This document shows, piece by piece, positions 33,398 through 45,164 of a stretch of DNA of 64,000 nucleotides. The notes beneath the pieces are model-generated. The model saw only the letters and a program-made list of their open reading frames with translations, was not told the DNA's origin and ran no database searches. Source of the stretch: Corylus avellana (lineage: Eukaryota; Streptophyta; Magnoliopsida; Fagales; Betulaceae); the NCBI RefSeq assembly GCF_901000735.1, contig NC_081543.1, positions 30,464,771-30,528,770 of the forward strand, in the 5' to 3' direction. The translations under genes were made by a program, and so were the position numbers. The stretch's first letter is position 1. The number at the start of each line of letters is the position of its first letter.

Positions 33398-35595
33398 AGA
33401 TTTTATCAGGCGATGCCGGTTTAGGAAAGATTTGTAAATAAATTGAAACCCGGTCCAACAAAAAAAAACTGAAATATTATATCAATCAACACATCTTTAC
33501 TATTGATTCTTGCACAATGAGGAGGACATTGTGCAAGAATATATATATGTTCGGTTTATATATATATATATATATATTTTTTTTTCCATAAATTTTCTTT
33601 TGTCTTCTATTTTTTTATTTTTTTAACTTTTCTAAAATTTCTATCACAAATATTTGTCATTTTTTTTTACACAATGAGGACATTGCAAACTTAATGGATG
33701 TTTGGGAAAGACATTGTAACAATTAAAAGTTTAGGAAGAAATATTGCAAATTGTTTAATATATCCTCCCCTAAAAACAATTACATAAAGCAGCTAAATGG
33801 TATTTGGTGAACTTATAAGGAGGAAACTAGATACCAATTCCACTTATATGTTTCGAGAGCTTATATATTTCGAGATCTTATATGTGCGACCAGACTCAGG
33901 CAAACTCCAGCTGGTAAGCCGATGGCGGCGGGTGGACACGGACTTGTGCTGAAACAAGTTGCTATTAAGGTTGAGTTTGCGACCGGACTGATTCCGGCGG
34001 CCGGGCCGAAGGTGAAACAGGACTAGTCGTCGTTTAACCTTTGTTTGATTTTCGTTTTGTATATAATACTCTAAATAAACACAAGTCAAAGCTGATTTTG
34101 ACCTGAGTTTGATATCTAGACTTAGAGACTAAGAGTCAGTACTCTCTGACTTTGGAAATCGGCTCTTCGAAAGGAATTTTAGCCGGTTTCCACGGTTTAC
34201 TTTCTAGATTTACTTGACCTAAGTTTGATATCTCAGAGTCGGTAGTCTCTGACTTTGGAAACCGGCTCTTCCAAAGAAATTTTAGCCAGTTTCCACGGTT
34301 TACTACTTTACTTTCTATATTTACCAATTTATAGGATTTTATCAGACGATGCCAGTTTAGGAAAGATTTGTAAATAAATTGAAACCCAATCCAACAAAAA
34401 AAGGTAAAATATTATACCAATCACCACATCTTTACTATTGATTCTTGCACAAGAAATTATCAAATGTTTGGTTATATATATAAATATATATATTCCCTAA
34501 ATTTTCTTGCCTTTTATTTTTTTATTTTTTAACTTTTCTGAAATTTCTATCACAAATATTTGTCATTTTTTTTTACAGAATGATGACATTGAAAACTCAA
34601 TGGATGTTTGGGAAGGATATTGTAACAATTAAAAGTTTAGGAAGAAATATTCTAAATTGTTTAATATATCATCCTCTAAAAACAATTACATAAAGCAGCT
34701 AAATGGTATTTGGTGAACTTATAAGGAGGAAACTAGATACAAATTCCAATTATATGTTTCAAGATCTTATATGTGTGGCCAGATTGAGGCAACCTCCAGC
34801 TGGTACGTTGATGGCGGTGGGTGGACACTGACTTATGCTGAAACAAGTTGCTGCCGAGGTTGAGTTTGCGACTAGACCGATTTTGGCGGCCGGATCGAAG
34901 GTGAAACAAGACTAGTCGCCGTTTAACCTTTGTCTAATTTGCATTTTGTATATAATACTCTAAATAAACACAAATCAAAGCTGATTTTGACATGAGTTTG
35001 ATATCTAGACTCAGAGACTACGAGTTAGTACTCTCTGACTTTGGAAACTGGCTCCTCCAAAGGAATTTTAACCGGTTTCCACGGTTTACTTTCTAGATTA
35101 CCGGACCTAAGTTTGATATCTCAAAGTTAGTAGTCTCTGACATTGGAAACCAGCTCTTTCAAAGGAATTTTAGCCGGTTTCCACGGTTTACTACTTTACT
35201 TTCTAGATTTACCGGTCTATAGGATTTTATCAGGCAATGCCGGTTTAGGAAAGATTTGTAAATAAATTGAAACCCGATCCAACAAAAAAACTAAAATATT
35301 ATACCAATCATCACATCTTTACTATTGATTCTTGCACAAGAAATTATCAAATGTTCGGTTTCTATATATATATATTTTATTTTTTCTCCTAAATTTTCTT
35401 TTGTCTTTTATTTTTTTATTTTTTAACTTTTTTGAAATTTCTATCACAAATATTTGTCATTTTTTTTACAAAATGAGGACATTGCAAACTCAATGGATGT
35501 TTAGGAAGGACAATGTAACAATTAAAAATTTATGAAGAAATATTGCAAATTGTTTAATATACCATCCCCTAAAAACAATTACATAAAGCAGCTAA

Positions 35596-35808
35596 ATGGT
35601 ATTTGGTGAACTTATAAGGAGGATACTAGATACCAATTTCACTTATACGTTTCGAGATCTTATATGTGCGACCAAACTGAAGCAACCTCCAGCTGGTACG
35701 CCGATTGCGGTGGGTGGACACGGACTTGTGCTAAAACAAGTTGCTGCTGAGGTTGAGTTTGCGACCGGACAAATTCCGGAGGCCGGACCGATGGTGAAAC
35801 AAGACTAG
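35596..35808 (+). pseudogene. Remnant of acidic protein in array unit 4, open frame
   Basis: Seventy codons, ending KLKQPPAGTPIAVGGHGLVL and EFATGQIPEAGPMVKQD. The second half aligns with residues about 59-96 of the 158-residue acidic protein. The first half (MVFGELIRRILDTN) comes from the spacer and has no counterpart in the full gene. Sister units carry substitutions or lack the open start. No TATA box comparable to the full gene is evident upstream. Probably a relic; expression would be needed to call it a gene. Confidence 0.4.
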
Positions 35809-37445
35809 TCGTCGTTTAACCTTTGTCTGATTTACGTTTTGTATATAATACTCTAAATAAACACAAGTCAAAGCTGATTTTGACTTGAGTTTGATATCTA
35901 GACTTAGAGACTAAGAGTCGGTAGTCTCTGACTTTGGAAACCGACTCTTCCAAAGGAATTTTAGCTAGTTTCCACGGTTTACTTTCTAAATTTACTGGAC
36001 CTGAGTTTGATATCTCAGAGTCTGTAGTCTCTGACTTTGGAAACCGGAGTCAGTTTCCACGGTTTACTACTTTACTTTCTAGATTTACCGATCTATAGGA
36101 TTTTATCAGGCGATGCCGGTTTAGGAAAGATTTGTAAATAAATTGAAACTCGATCCAACAAAAAAAATTAAAATATTATACCAATCATCACATCTTTACT
36201 ATTGATTCTTGCACAAGAAATTATCAAATGTTCGGTTTCTATATATATATATTTTATTTTTTCCCCTAAGTTTTCTTTATCTTTTATTTTTTTATTTTTT
36301 AACTTTTATGAAATTTCTATCACAAATATTTGTCATCTTTTTTACAAAATGAGGACATTGCAAACTCAATGGATGTTTGGGAAGGACATTGTAACAATTA
36401 AAAATTTATGAAGAAATATTGCAAATTGTTTAGTATATCACCCCCTAAAAACAATTACATAAAGCAACTAAATGGTATTTGGTGAACTTAGAAGGAGGAA
36501 ACTAGATACCAATTCTACTTATACGTTTCGAGATCTTAGATGTTTCGAGATCTTATATGTGCGACTAGACTGAAGCAACCTCCAGCTGGTACGCCGATGG
36601 CGGTGGGTGGACACGGACTTGTGCTGAAAGAAGTTGCTACCGAGGTTGAGTTTGCGACCGGATGGATTCCGGCGGCCGGACTGATGGTGAAACAGAACTA
36701 GTCATCGTTTAACCTTTGTCTAATTTGTGTTTTGTATATAATACTCTAAATAAACACAAGTCAAAGCTGATTTTGACCTGAGTTTGATATCTAGACTTAG
36801 AGACTAAGAGTCGTTAGTCTCTGACTTTGGAAACCGGCTCTTCCAAAGGAATTTTAGCTGATTTCCACGGCTTACTTTCTAAATTTGCTGGACCTGAGTT
36901 TGATATCTCAGAGTCTGTAGTCTCTGACTTTGGAAACAGGTGTCGGTTTCCACGGTTTACTACTTTTCATTCTACATTTACCAGTCTATAGGATTTTATC
37001 AGGCGATGGCAGTTTAGGAAAGATTTGTAAATAAATTGAAACGCGGTCCAACAAAAAAAAACTGAAATATTATACCAATGATCACATCTTTACTATTGAT
37101 TATTGCTCAAAAAATTATCAAATGTTCAGTTTCTATATATATATATTTTTTTTTCCCAAAATTTTCTTTTGTCTTTTATTTATTGATTTATTTTTGAACT
37201 TTTCTGAAATTTCTATGACAAATATTTGTCATTTTTTTTTAAAAAAAAAATGACGAACTTGCAAACTCAATGGATGTTTAGGAAGGACATTGTAACAATT
37301 AAAAGTTTAAGAAGAAATATTGCAAATTGTTTAATATACCATCCCCTAAAAACAATTACATAAAGTAGTTAAATGGTATTTGGTGAACTTATAAGGAGGA
37401 AACTAGATACCAATTCCACTGGTTACTTACATGAACTTAAATTGG

Positions 37446-37545
37446 NNNNNNNNNNNNNNNNNNNNNNNNNNNNNNNNNNNNNNNNNNNNNNNNNNNNNNN
37501 NNNNNNNNNNNNNNNNNNNNNNNNNNNNNNNNNNNNNNNNNNNNN
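37446..37545. other. Assembly gap (100 N) at a switch of orientation
   Basis: Placeholder gap. Left of it TTACATGAACTTAAATTGG reads in the left-arm orientation. Right of it, at about 37634-37660, the same sequence appears inverted (CCAATTTAAGTTCATGTAAT). The gap therefore sits in the centre of a palindromic junction. Confidence 1.
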
Positions 37546-38261
37546 GCTACTCTATATTCATTCACAGATTTAAATAAAAATGATTTATAATATCACGATT
37601 TGAATTAAAGAAAGTTTGAAACAAGCCAATTTAAGTTCATGTAATTAACAAGTGGAATTGGAATTAGGAACAAAAATTAAAAAAATAATAATAATAATAA
37701 TACAAACCGAACATTACATAATTTCTGTGCAAGAATCAATAGTAAAATGTGTTGATTGGTATAATATTTGAATTTTTCTTTTTTCTGTTTTTTTTACAGT
37801 ATTTCAATTTATTTACAAATGTTCTCTAAACCGGCATCACTGACAATATCCTATAGACCGGTAGAAATCGAAAAATCACTGACAGTATCCTATAGACCGG
37901 TAGAAACCGGAAATCTAGAAACCGGTAAAAGTAAAGCAGTAAACCGGTAAGGAAAATCTAGAAACCGAAAGTAAGGTAGAAATCGAAAAATCACTGACAG
38001 TATCCTATAGACCGGTAGAAACCGGAAATCTAGAAACCGGTAAAAGTAAAGCAGTAAACCGGTAAGGAAAATCTAGAAACCGGAAGTAAAGTAGTAAACC
38101 GGTAAGTCTCTGACCCTTAGCCTTAGGCTATGAGTGTGAGATTTCAAACTCAGGTCAAGGCTGATTTTGACCTGTGTTTATTTAGACAATTATAGACAAA
38201 AACGCAAAACGCAAATCAGAGTATGAGTATCAGTCTACCAGACGAGGTAAAACGAAGAAGA

Positions 38262-38738
38262 CTAGTCTTGCTTCTCGTTCTGTCCGGCCTCCGGAGCCCG
38301 TCCGGTCGCATCCTGAACCTCGGCGGCGGCAGCTTCCTCGGTCGCATCCTGAATCTCGGCGGCAGCTTCCTCGGTCGCATCCTGAACCTCGGCGGCAACT
38401 TCCTCGCACTGAGGTTCCTCCGGCTCCAGAGGCTCTTTTTCCAGTATTTCCTGCTTCTCTTTCTTTCCGGCCTCCAGAGCCTGTCCGGTCACATCCTCAG
38501 TAACAACTTCCTCGGTAACATGTTCCGCACCGAAAGCTATCGGTGTAGGACTAGGACGCCTCCTCCTCAGTCCGGTCGGCCAAGTATTTCCGACAGCAGA
38601 CTCAGTTACAGTAACTACTTCCTCGCACTGAGGTTCCTCCGGCTCCAGAGGCTCTTTTTTCATTTTTTCCAGTTTTTTGCGTTGTTTCTCTTCTTCGTCG
38701 GATAACTTCTGCAGATATGGAGGAGGACCGTGCATCAT
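38262..38738 (-). CDS. Small acidic repeat protein, 158 residues (copy A)
   Basis: Same architecture as the gene at 22414: charged N-terminal helix, two KEPLEPEEPQCEEV modules, and three E(V/I)QDAT repeats in the second module. Substitutions seen against the left copy are H for Q at residue 3, Y for C at 8 and M for L at 26, with no frame damage. The TATA box (ttatatagg read on the plus strand, about 38881) lies farther from the ATG than in the left copy, because 40 leader bases are duplicated. The 3' flank has the same CCGG-rich repeats (37850-38105). Confidence 0.6.
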   Translation of the reverse strand: MMHGPPPYLQKLSDEEEKQRKKLEKMKKEPLEPEEPQCEEVVTVTESAVGNTWPTGLRRRRPSPTPIAFGAEHVTEEVVTEDVTGQALEAGKKEKQEILEKEPLEPEEPQCEEVAAEVQDATEEAAAEIQDATEEAAAAEVQDATGRAPEAGQNEKQD

Positions 38739-38943
38739 GACGACAACACACTGAATGTGGGAGGAGCTAGGCTAGGGTTGCAATGAGGCGATGGTTTTGT
38801 GAAAAATGAGAGAAGGGTTGCAATGAGGCGATGGTTTTGTGAAAAATGAGAGAATGAGACAGGGGAGGTGGTGCTGCTGTTTATATAGGTCCTCCTCGTC
38901 GCAGGTAGTTAGCTCTTTTCATTGATTTGGTTTTTTTTTTGAA
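38739..38943. promoter_or_regulatory. Shared divergent promoter with duplicated 40-bp leader
   Basis: 205 bases separate the minus-strand acidic gene from the plus-strand short ORF. A 40-bp unit (gggttgcaatgaggcgatgg and onward to GAGAGAA) occurs twice at 38775-38854 but once in the left-arm copy. The TATA-like ttatatagg lies at about 38881-38889. The duplicated unit is in the transcribed leader of the acidic gene, if the TATA box is used. Confidence 0.6.
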
Positions 38944-39186
38944 ATGTTTATTGCTGACATGGCCAAGGATGTTTTAGAAACAGAGGAGGAGGGAGAGAGT
39001 ACGCAGAGAGTGGTTCGGAGGAGTTTTGATTTCGTGGGGGTTGAGAGAAGGCCCACCAATGTTAGTGGGCTTTTAGAGCCCATGGAGGGCTTCACTTTCG
39101 AATCATTCGAGGAAATCTCCGTCGATGGAAGGTTGGGGAAAAATTTTCCGATGTGGTCCAGTATCTATGTTCCAGGTTTGATTTAG
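38944..39186 (+). CDS. Short ORF divergent from the acidic gene (copy A)
   Basis: Eighty residues, identical in sequence to the left copy at 22006. It continues downstream, without a stop-free link, into the trehalase exon at about 39240: a TAG lies just after VPGLI unless the GTTTGA donor at 39175 is used. The 3' third is NADS-derived at DNA level. No family is recognised for the N-terminal 50 residues (STQRVVRRSFDFVGVERRPT). It could supply a start and promoter for the chimeric locus downstream. Confidence 0.4.
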   Translation: MFIADMAKDVLETEEEGESTQRVVRRSFDFVGVERRPTNVSGLLEPMEGFTFESFEEISVDGRLGKNFPMWSSIYVPGLI

Positions 39187-39235
39187 GTTTCACTATTTCT
39201 CTCTCATTGAGCTTCAATGTTTTTACTTCCTCTTG

Positions 39236-39482
39236 AATTAGTCTATGCGCCGGTGGATTTTGTGCCGGAGCCGGAGGGGTTCTTGCCAAAGGTGAAGAGT
39301 CAGGAGGTGAGAGCCCGGGCTCTGGAGGTGCATGCTTTGTGGAAGAATTTGAGTACGAAAGTCTCTGATGAGGTTGTGAAGCGGCCTGAGTTTCATACTT
39401 TGCTTCCTCTGCCCAAGCCTGTCATGATTCCTGGATCACGGTTTAGAGAGGTCAATTACTGGAAATCTTATTGGATAATTAG
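39236..39482 (+). pseudogene. Trehalase exon fragment (copy A)
   Basis: The frame encodes PVDFVPEPEGFLPKVKSQEV, then ALEVHALWKNLSTKVSDEVV, HTLLPLPKPVMIPGSRFREV and NYWKSYWIIR, ending at a good donor (AG/GTGAGT). This matches plant trehalase, the GH37 enzyme that splits trehalose to glucose, at the conserved PGGRFREVYYWDSYW signature. Here the signature reads PGSRFREVNYWKSYW, with Lys replacing the conserved Asp. No other trehalase exon follows; the next coding pieces are NADS exons. Upstream, sequence up to tctatg at about 39245 is NADS-intron-like, so the trehalase piece was joined inside an NADS intron. Confidence 0.75.
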
Positions 39483-40404
39483 GTGAGTTTTCTGTTACTT
39501 TTCGTATTTTGCTTTTAGGTTCGATCATATATTGTAAATGTTCTTGATTAATGGTGGGGTTCTTGAGTTTTTGCTATATAAGGTAGATGGTACTTGGTGA
39601 TTTAAATTCTAATGCATAGTAATTATTGAGGTTTCTACATTCGTTTGAAGCTCAATTTTAATATCAAATTGCTATACAGGGTTAATTGTACTTGGTGATC
39701 CAGATTCTAATACATAGCAATTGTAGGATTTTAATGCATTTGTTTGAAGCTCCTGTGTAATTAAGCAGCATGAACTGATAATGCTGGTCCTGCAGTCAGT
39801 TGGGAGCAAGCATTGTTCTGTTGGGTTTGAAATACTGTCCAATTTGGAAAATTAGTTGTTTTCTTAGTCGATGACCTTATACAACTTGTACAATAGGGAC
39901 TTTCCAAATAACCCTACCATTCATGACCCAATTCACATCAAAAAGGGAAAAACTAACACACCAAAAATAACACATCATATCTACAGGCACTATATGAAAT
40001 AGCTTCAATTTATGTTGATAAATGCTAGTGCATAAGCAAGTAATTGTGGGATTCGGGTTTGTCAACTAAATTGCTTCCTCGAAAATAAATCACCCATTAC
40101 TGCTCTTCCTCTATTTTCAGCACAATTATGTATTGCATCAATCCGATTCTATGATTCACACTTACATGTCACGCTGTTAATGTAAGAGTTGTTTGAGTAT
40201 GTACTGGTACTTGGTGGTTGTTTAGCAAACCTGCTGATACAAACAACTAAAGAGGTCTCTGAAAATAGGCATTTACTTTGATATCCATTCTGTTAATCCG
40301 ATATTAATTCTATCAATTCAAATTCATTGCATTTCTTTGGTCTTTGGATTATAACCCTGTGTTGTGAATATTCTTTGTTCCTTAACTTGCTTGCTTGATC
40401 ACAG

Positions 40405-43400
40405 GTTGCTAGTCTTAGAGGATCTATAAGTAGCTTTCAAGAGCAAGCAAGTTGCAAAATTAAAGTTCCTTCGGTGGCAGTACCATACAAGCTTTCTCAG
40501 CCTTTTACCCTGAAAATGTGTCCTTCTAGTCCACTTAAGGTTAGTTCTTTGTTCAGAAAGGACTATTTAACCAATCTCATATTGGTGGGATTAAGGCTTC
40601 ACTGTAATTGAATAAACTGTATTGAAATAGCAGTCTTGCTTTCACTTAGAAATTTTCTGCAAATAAGTTTAATTTGATTTCATTGGTGATTATGTAGTTT
40701 TTGTCAGTGGAATTCTTTTCACAAGAATGTCACTAATTACGAAACTCTTGCTAAATTGAACATGATTCAGATTAAGTATCATGATCCTGAGGAGGAAATA
40801 GCCTTTGGACCAGGTTGCTGGTTATGGGATTATTTAAGAAGTGGAGCTTCTGGTTTTTTGTTTCCTCTTTCTGGTGGAGCAGATAGCTCCTCGGTTGCTG
40901 CTATAGTTGGCTGCATGTGCCAGCTTGTCGTAAAAGGTTGGTTTTATTAAGCATAACATATCGATGCTGTACTCTTGTACTGTGCATTTCATATTTCTGT
41001 TGACTGTCTACTTTTGTTTCAAATAATTAATGGGCTCATGCTGCATTTAATATAAAAGGACCATTATTTCAGGATGAGTTCCTACTAGTTAGGTGGCTTT
41101 TCTTGGATAATCCTTTTGTACTTGGAAGCGCCTTACGCTTTTAATGATATCTCGATCACTTTTAAAAAAAAAAAAATTATTTCAGGATGAGTGCCTGGGG
41201 CAGGTAACCAATAACAGGCTTTTGTTAGCCTTCCAATATGATTACCTGTAATAATGTGCTAGGTTAACTGAACAGTTAAATCATGCTAAATTGATTAAAA
41301 GGCTAGCAAGAGTTTCAATGAGCCAATCACTAGCCAGGGTTGTTCCATAACTCATAGATGGCCTAGTGCAAACTGGTGAATTTATTTAGGTGTATAAGGA
41401 AGTCAAGACTTAAAAATATTTCAGAAAGGACGTTAAATATGGGACATATTATATGTACATCTATTTTAGCCAAGAGTGGTAATCTGAAGATGTTTACCAA
41501 AAAGTATATGTTATTGTTTGGAGTCGTCTCTTTTTATAGAGAGGAGGATATTTGTGTTGAATTGGTCAAGTTGATTATCAACTTCCTCCAGAGAGGGAAA
41601 CCATTGTACTACAGCTGGTAAAGTGTATCTTCTGTGGGGTTCCTGGCTGTATCTTTCCTGCCCACTGCCATAAGTACTAGGGGTGCAGCAGAGGCAGCAA
41701 GAGAGCTGGACATATTTTACAACCCTGAACCAAGTGTCGTATTTTCTGATTGTAAATAATTAAATGTGATGCATATTTACATGCAGAAAAATAGCACATG
41801 GAGATGGACAAGTCAAAGCTGATGCAATTCGTATTGGAAATTATACTGGTGGACAGTTTCCTACTGACAGCAGAGAATTTGCAAAACGCATATTTTATAC
41901 AGTATTTATGGGATCTGAAAACAGGTGGGTCCATGTACACGAAACCAATGCTTTCTTGTAGTGTCATATTTTCATGTAGTAATTGTGTTAAAATAGGTAC
42001 TCCATGGTGAACACCATAATAAGCATAATTTCTCATTCTTTAAAAACTTCTGAAGTAGCCAGGCAATTCCATGTGTGGCTTGTATTGAAAATCACTGTAT
42101 TTAAGTTTTGGCATTTTGACTAGATTATTATTGGCTGGCCAATGAAACATGTTACCTTATGATGCCCATCAAGGAGTGTATGGTTCTTTTGAAAACCATA
42201 GGTAGTGAGAAGGCTGTATGATATCTCCAAGGAAAGACGCCAGGATTCATTTCTTATAAATAGTAACACAGAAAACATTTTGTGATATTAATAGGTTTAT
42301 TGCTTGTAGACTGCATTTCAACAAGCCAATTAGATTTTAATTGAATAAGTTCCTTTTCAGATATTATTTTCAGCTTACACACTGAGAGTATTGTAGTCCA
42401 CTAACAGGGTTTGTTTCTTACAGTTTTGAAGTCACAAAGTCACGAGCAAAGGTACTAGCAGATGAGATTGGCTCATGGCATCTTGATGTTTCCATAGATG
42501 GGGTTGTTTCTGCACTTCTGTCTTTATTTCAAAAACTTACAGGAAAGCGACCACGCTGTAAGGTAAAAGATTCTGTTTCTGGCATTGCTATATAGTCCAT
42601 CACTTCCAATTATACCTTCTTCTCTTTTGTGTACAACAATTTTGGGTCATCTACCAAATCACTGTATTGGCTTGGCTCCACCTTTTCGAGGATATGTAAT
42701 TTTAATGCTATAGAGAGATTGTGTTTCCTTTCTTTCTCTTTTTCCTTTAATATGTTTTGTGGAGTGATTATCTGAGAACTTGTGTTATGCTTTTCATGTG
42801 GTACATTGGGCCTTTTGCTTAGGTAAAGGAGTAGATATTTGACCATATTAACATTAGCAAGTGTAAGTAATTATGTTTGAATAATTCTTTAATCTGCTGT
42901 TTGTTTTCACAGGTAGATGGTGGATCTAACATTGAGAACTTAGGTCTGCAGAACATTCAAGCTCGAATCAGAATGGTGCTGGCTTTTATGTTAGCGTCCT
43001 CTTGCCATGGGTGCACAACAAACCCGGATTTTTTCTTGTTTTGGGTAGCTCCAATGTGGATGAAGGACTGCGTGGTTACCTAACAAAGGTATCATACAAT
43101 TTTAACTTATGCTACAGGTTAGATATGCTTAGACAAGCTTCTTTATAGCAGTGAAAATTGTTAAGGGGGCATCTTGATCCATGTCTGTCAGGTGTGGATT
43201 TGTTCTTCTTTTTAATAAAAAAGACACTAAAAGTTTTACACCAATACATTATTGAACATAGTAATAACTCACAAAAAAATTTACCATCATAAAACCTCTA
43301 ATTTTAATTTAATCCATATAAATTAGAACATGATAAAATCTTTGTCCCCCCTCCAGGTTTTATATATTATGTTGAATTTTTATTTTTATTTTTATTTTTT

Positions 43401-45081
43401 TTATGGCTTGCTTAAGTTCTGGTTTCAACTTTGTGACTTGAACTCAATATTTGATTTGATTGGGTGATTTCTCTATTCTGTATAATGTTGATTTGCCTAG
43501 AATCTATCATAATTAAATCATGTTAGAACTCATAGTTATCTCGACTCTGTTGTTATATTTCAACTATGCTAGAACTCATCTTATCAAAAAACTATGCTAG
43601 AACTCGTGCTCATCTCTTTTACTCAGTATGATTGCAGCTCAGCAGATATTAATCCAATTGGAAGTATTGGTAAGCAGGATCTTCGAGCATTTCTACGATG
43701 GGCTGTCATCAATCTTGGTTACTCATCCTTGGCAGATATTGAAGCAGCTCCTCCGACTTCTGAACTGGAGTCTATACGTTCCAACTACAGTCAGGCAATG
43801 GATTTTCTTTCATTTATGTACTTTTTCTTGTAAAGAGAGTTATATAATCGGAATAACCACGAACGATATTCTTTCTTCCATTTGATTTTAATTTTCGGTA
43901 TCTACCAATCTTATAATTAGTTTTCTAGAATATTTGGACGTTAGATAAACTTTTGTAAAACTCTTTTTTTCACTTCTCAAATATTGAAAACTCCTCTCAA
44001 ATGCTAGATAACCTAATGGTCTTTTAGATGTGGCGCCCACCACTTAACACTTTCAGAAAAACCACAAAAGTCTTCTCAAAACACAAAATACTTTTCAAAG
44101 AACATTTTTCAAAATATAAAAAAACCAAAACACTTCCTAAAAAATAATTACTATGAACTTCCAGCGGCCTTGCGGTGGCTGTTAGGAACTTCTGGCGGAC
44201 CCTGCGGTGACCTCCGTGAACCTTTGACAGCTCCACAATGGCCGCCAAGAACTTCCAATGGCCCTGCAGAGGCCACCATGAACCTTTAGAGGCCTCCTCG
44301 GTGTCTGCCATGAACCTCCGACGGTCCTGCAGTGCCCGCTATGAACCTCATACAACCTGTGGTGGCCACCATGAACTTCCAATAGGCCTCGCAATGGTTG
44401 CCACCAGCCAGCCACCATCGTGGAGGTCGAAGGTAAAATACAATAATTTTTCATTTTCTTTTTTATTTTTTCTTTTGTTTTGGTGAAATATTCTTTAATT
44501 TTTTTTATTTTTTATTTTAGATTATACTTTTCAAACTTTTACCAAACAAATGTTCGTTTGTAGCTCCTACATACAATACTTTTTTCAAGCGTGGCTTCCA
44601 CGAAATCAATTTTCAAGCTTTACTTAAAAACTCAAAATCCAAAACATTACTCAAAACTTTAGCAAACAGACCCTTTGTGTTTGCTTAAATAATGTCCATC
44701 TCCTAAGATGCCCACATCGAATAACATGGATTGTCGACAATGGGGAGACTAAATCTTTGTAGTATTTAAATGATCAAAATTCTTCGTCTCAACATTGTGT
44801 TAATGGTTTGCTTTTGGGTGTCTAGACTTGCATTGACATTCTTTGCTTTAACATATGCAAATTCTCTTTCTTGTTACTGGCATTTCATCGTTATGTTTTA
44901 TTTTTGGGTGAAAGAATAAGTTATAGAGATGGGTATGTCAATATTATGCTTTTGCTGGGAAGTCTAACTTATGTTGTGTAAAACAGCTAGATGAAGTGGA
45001 CATGGGAATGACATGTGAGGAACTCTACGTCAATGGAAGGTTGCGAAAATTTTTTCGTTGTGGTCCAGATCTATGTTCCAT
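40405..45081 (+). pseudogene. NAD synthetase middle exons, broken (copy A)
   Basis: Seven consecutive exons of plant glutamine-dependent NAD synthetase are recognisable: 40405-40539 (VASLRGSISSFQEQ), 40771-40936 (the ATP-pyrophosphatase loop [11 protein letters not shown]), about 41787-41934 ([20 protein letters not shown]), 42424-42562, 42913-43088 ([16 protein letters not shown]), 43627-43794 and 44987-45081. The N-terminal nitrilase-type glutaminase domain is missing, and a trehalase exon sits in its place. Damage: two extra A at the third exon's start lead to a TAG; one C is lost after MLAS, shifting [11 protein letters not shown] out of frame; and the sixth exon ends CAG/GC rather than GT. 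The last exon decays after [11 protein letters not shown]. Introns are otherwise well kept, so this is a genomic rather than a retroposed copy. Confidence 0.85.
44155..44415. repeat. 32-bp GC-rich minisatellite in the NADS intron
   Basis: About eight imperfect units of 30-33 bp begin GAACYTYC and end GGCCRCCAT (for example gaacttccaatggccctgca). They lie in the last NADS intron between AT-rich flanks that resemble a non-autonomous DNA transposon. Open frames through it on both strands are repeats of HGGH/VHGG-type words and are not genes. Confidence 0.75.
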
Positions 45082-45164
45082 GTCTGTTTTAATGGTGATG
45101 TAAATAGTGAGCAATATGCCCCTATTTGATTGATGATTATCAATAAAGATTGCAATTTGTTCAA

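Larger units (their letters stand above)
32880..37445 (+). repeat. Tandem array of about 0.89-kb units derived from the acidic gene
   Basis: The word acctccagctggta or its variants recurs at about 32911, 33901, 34791, 35684 and 36577, with spacings of 990, 890, 893 and 893. A sixth partial unit runs into the gap. Each unit carries a remnant of the acidic protein gene (protein words PPAGTPMAAGGHGLVLKQVA and EFATGRIPAAGPKVKQD, stop TAG). These align with RRPSPTPIAFGAEHVTEEVV through TGQALEAGKKEKQ of the 158-residue protein. The 3' flank follows (CTCTAAATAAACACAAGTCA, CCGG-rich repeats, TTGTAAATAAATTGAAAC), then TA-rich spacer. The remnant reads open from an upstream ATG only in the unit at 35596-35808. 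The first unit is about 100 bases longer because of a local inverted duplication. Confidence 0.88.
37546..42475. repeat. Direct segmental duplicate A (partner 50811-55709)
   Basis: Apart from a 33-base indel and scattered substitutions, this 4.9-kb block is the same as 50811-55709 at a constant offset (13,265, then 13,233-13,234 after the indel). It carries the acidic protein gene (minus), the divergent short ORF, the trehalase exon and the NADS middle exons. Copy A continues past 42475 into further NADS exons, while copy B is cut by a gap at the same point. The first 1.7 kb is also the inverted partner of the left arm. Confidence 0.93.

Noticed and set aside
32880..37445. Regular spaced repeats considered as a CRISPR-like array
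   Set aside because: The units are about 890 bp, carry gene remnants, and lie in plant nuclear DNA.
44024..44486. Frames with repeated VHGGH or HEPxxxS words
   Set aside because: They are translations of the 32-bp minisatellite on both strands.
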